Shown piece by piece: positions 61,873 to 64,000 of a stretch of 64,000 nucleotides of DNA (positions are counted from its first letter, which is position 1; the number at the start of each line of letters is the position of its first letter). The position numbers were made by a program, and so were the translations under genes. Source of the DNA: Bacteroidota bacterium (GTDB lineage Bacteria > Bacteroidota > Bacteroidia > Palsa-965). The stretch spans positions 270,694-334,693 of the forward strand of contig JADBYT010000015.1 in the NCBI GenBank assembly GCA_020402865.1, read 5' to 3'. The notes below the pieces were generated by a model. It had not been told where the DNA came from, made no database searches, and was given only the letters and a program-made list of their open reading frames with translations.

Positions 61873-63852
61873 ATGTTTGTGAGGCAACTACTGTTTACGT
61901 TTTTTATGCTTCCTGCATTGCTCTCCGTCACATCGCTCGGAGCGCAGGCATCTTCGGAAAAACTCATGATTGCGCACGGCGAAACGCTGTTTCAGCAACG
62001 TGAGTATGAGCAGGCTTACGGCTACTACAACAAGCTGCGTGAGCTGCATCCCGAAGTGGTACTTTACCAGTACCGTACCGGTATCTGTGCCATTTACAGA
62101 GGCGACCCGAAAGAAGCACTTGAATTACTCAAAGGCGCTTACGATAAAGATCCCTCGCTTGAGAATATCAACTTTTTTCTTGGCCGGGCTTATCTGCTCA
62201 ATGAACAGTTTGACGATGCACTGCTTCAGTTTAATCTTCAGCTGGCCAAAGAAACCAACGAGGCTGATAAGCAGCGCCTGCAGCAGTATGTAACCAATAC
62301 GGTTACTGCCAAAGAGCTTATTGGCAAGCCGGTAAATACCATCGTGATCAATCCCGGCCGCCCCATCAACTCGCCGGGCGATGAATACGCGCCGATCATT
62401 ACCCAGAACGATTCGGTAATCATCTTCACATACAAAGGCGTACTCAGCACGGGTGGCAAAAACTATACGTTTGGCCGCAAAGATTCGGCGGGTGTGTTTT
62501 TCGAGGATATTTACCTTTCCATGAAATCAAAAGGCTCGTGGTTTACACCGCAGAGTCTTAGCAACAACCTCAATACCGGCGGACATAATGCCACAGCAGC
62601 CATTACACCTGACGGCAAACGGATGTTTGTGTTCCAAGGCTCAAATGGCGATGGTGGCGATATTTATGTGTCAGACAAAGTTGGTTTCGACTGGTCGGTG
62701 CCGCAGCGTATGCCGGGTGCAATCAACTCGCCTTACTGGGAAGGAAGCCTTGCCATTTCGCCCGACGGGGAGTATCTCTATTTCTCAAGCACACGTCCGG
62801 GTGGTTACGGCGGAAAAGATTTGTACCGGGCCCGCAAAGACAATCAGGGTATCTGGTCGTTTGTCGAAAATCTTGGCCCTGCTGTAAACAGTCCGCTCGA
62901 TGATGATGCGCCTTCGTTTGATCCTTCGGGCAATCTGATCTTCAGTTCGCGCGGACACAACAGCATGGGGGGCTTTGATATTTTTATTGCCGAAAAAAGT
63001 GCCGATGGCCAGCTGTTCGGAGCGCCTAAAAACATGGGCTATCCCATTAACAGCACTGCCGAAGATATTTATTACGTGGTAACCAAAGATGGTCAGCGTG
63101 CGGCCTTCTCTTCGAACCGGAAAGACGGCAACGGCGGTATGGATATTTACTTTACCGAGCCCGGAGTACCTGCCAAAGAAGGCGATCTGGTTATGATTAA
63201 AGGACTGGTTACACTTGATGGTAATCCGATCAATTCGGTTGTAACGGTTACTTACACCAATAAAACCGAAGTACAGGGCGACTATCAGTCGAATACCGAG
63301 AACGGTCGTTATTTAATTACACTTCCTCCCGGCGAAAACTACAAACTGATTTTCACCGTAAGCGGACAGGACGAATACGAGCAGGTGTATGATGCCACAC
63401 GCATACGTACATTTACCTCGAATGAAATTAACGTAGAGTTCTATTCTGACGAATACAGGCTGGCGCATCCCGAGAAATTCGGACAAATGACAACGGCTGA
63501 TTCAATGAAGGTGATGGAAAATATCAGGCAGAAGGAGATGATTGATAAAACCAAGAATCTCTTCGCCATCAGTGATTCGAGTCAGTTTTTCACTAACATG
63601 GATCAGGGCACAACGGTTTCGCCGGGTTATTATGTGGTAATTGGTTCGTTTAAAAACCGCGATTTTGCCAAGCGTCTTGAAACCAAAGTAACCGGAAAAC
63701 CCAATTACCCGCGCGTGCAGCGCGTGCTCAACAGGCGCAACGGATTTATGTATGTAACCATTGCGCATCCCGAAACAAAAGAAGAGGCAATTGAAATTGT
63801 ATTGAAAGCGAGGGAGGAATATCCTGATGCGTGGATACAGTATCTGAAATAG
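61873..63852 (+). CDS. PorE-like TPR/beta-propeller protein with C-terminal SPOR-like domain
   Basis: The 659-residue protein has a signal peptide (about residues 1-24), TPR helices (about 30-150, F-D-D-A-L-L-Q-F-N), PD40 beta-propeller repeats (about 165-430, S-P-D-G-E-Y-L-Y-F-S-S and R-P-G-G-Y-G-G-K-D-L-Y), a carboxypeptidase-regulatory-like domain (about 435-525) and a C-terminal SPOR-like domain (about 582-659, Y-Y-V-V-I-G-S-F-K-N). PorE of T9SS has the same order but ends in an OmpA-type peptidoglycan-binding domain. SPOR domains bind denuded glycan strands, so this protein may tether the T9SS type B machinery to the cell wall in another way. Confidence 0.85.
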   Translation: MFVRQLLFTFFMLPALLSVTSLGAQASSEKLMIAHGETLFQQREYEQAYGYYNKLRELHPEVVLYQYRTGICAIYRGDPKEALELLKGAYDKDPSLENINFFLGRAYLLNEQFDDALLQFNLQLAKETNEADKQRLQQYVTNTVTAKELIGKPVNTIVINPGRPINSPGDEYAPIITQNDSVIIFTYKGVLSTGGKNYTFGRKDSAGVFFEDIYLSMKSKGSWFTPQSLSNNLNTGGHNATAAITPDGKRMFVFQGSNGDGGDIYVSDKVGFDWSVPQRMPGAINSPYWEGSLAISPDGEYLYFSSTRPGGYGGKDLYRARKDNQGIWSFVENLGPAVNSPLDDDAPSFDPSGNLIFSSRGHNSMGGFDIFIAEKSADGQLFGAPKNMGYPINSTAEDIYYVVTKDGQRAAFSSNRKDGNGGMDIYFTEPGVPAKEGDLVMIKGLVTLDGNPINSVVTVTYTNKTEVQGDYQSNTENGRYLITLPPGENYKLIFTVSGQDEYEQVYDATRIRTFTSNEINVEFYSDEYRLAHPEKFGQMTTADSMKVMENIRQKEMIDKTKNLFAISDSSQFFTNMDQGTTVSPGYYVVIGSFKNRDFAKRLETKVTGKPNYPRVQRVLNRRNGFMYVTIAHPETKEEAIEIVLKAREEYPDAWIQYLK

Positions 63853-63860
63853 ATCATTAA

Positions 63861-64000
63861 GAAGCTGTCCAAATTTTATCCTTCGGCTTTGTTATGTCTC
63901 ATTTTATCTCATCCTTCGTTGGAGTTTTTGCTGATACTCTCCAAGTATCTGCTGCAAACCCCGCCTTGTCTGAGAAAAAATGAACTCATAACAAATCTCA
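63861..64000. mobile_element. MITE-like palindromic element, copy C (cut by window edge)
   Basis: It starts after TAA (63858-63860) with GAAGCTGT and shares interior blocks with copy B. The hairpin tip GATACT, loop CTCCA, AGTATC (63933-63949) differs from copy B by one compensatory pair. The right end lies outside the window. Confidence 0.65.

Overview
The window comes from a Bacteroidota chromosome. The signs are two gene groups for type IX secretion (T9SS) cargo with PorP/SprF partners, several T9SS sorting domains, a GldI-like lipoprotein FKBP next to ndk and nrnA, a TonB receptor with a carboxypeptidase-like N-terminal domain, DUF4249 and DUF4834 proteins, and promoters built on the TAnnTTTG -7 box instead of the TATAAT type. 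No rRNA or tRNA gene, CRISPR array, prophage or complete insertion sequence was seen. Genus cannot be told from the sequence alone.

Layout. 1-7.7 kb: end of a glycosyltransferase, a secreted propeller protein, an M1 peptidase, an AT-rich island with one unrecognised membrane protein, and two small envelope genes. 7.7-12 kb: arginine decarboxylase divergent from an agmatinase-family gene, followed by argS. 12-24.5 kb: CPBP protease, tsaD divergent from tamB, an outer-membrane beta-barrel, yidC, an M13 peptidase and ctlX. 24.6-30.6 kb: a small T9SS protein, a VanX-like dipeptidase, a zeta-toxin pair in an AT-rich patch, a PorP/SprF plus type B cargo pair, a deacetylase-family protein and LolA. 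30.8-36.2 kb: ftsK, two small unknown genes, a Fic protein and ndk. 36.3-43.5 kb: one tight operon of nrnA and six FKBP-type prolyl isomerases, then a SiaB/SiaC-like pair. 43.5-49 kb: intergenic repeats, DoxX, DUF4834, an AraC regulator, an acidic unknown protein, a six-copy 61-bp tandem array and dnaK. 49-56.3 kb: DUF4249, an ECF sigma/anti-sigma pair, a TonB receptor pair and a T9SS type A protein. 56.6-63.9 kb: a 1426-residue repeat protein, PorP/SprF and a PorE-like protein ending in a SPOR-like domain.

Much of the content serves the cell envelope: YidC, LolA, TamB, the FKBP array, PorP/SprF proteins and secreted T9SS cargo. The arginine genes (decarboxylase, agmatinase family, ArgRS, CtlX) form a second theme. 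The observations most worth following are a family of about 159-bp palindromic elements flanked by TAA (two complete copies plus one cut by the window edge, with a compensatory change in the hairpin tip), the six-gene FKBP expansion with degenerate N-terminal halves, the SPOR-for-OmpA architecture of the PorE-like protein, the 61-bp tandem array, and -7 boxes that nearly touch the start codon in several genes.
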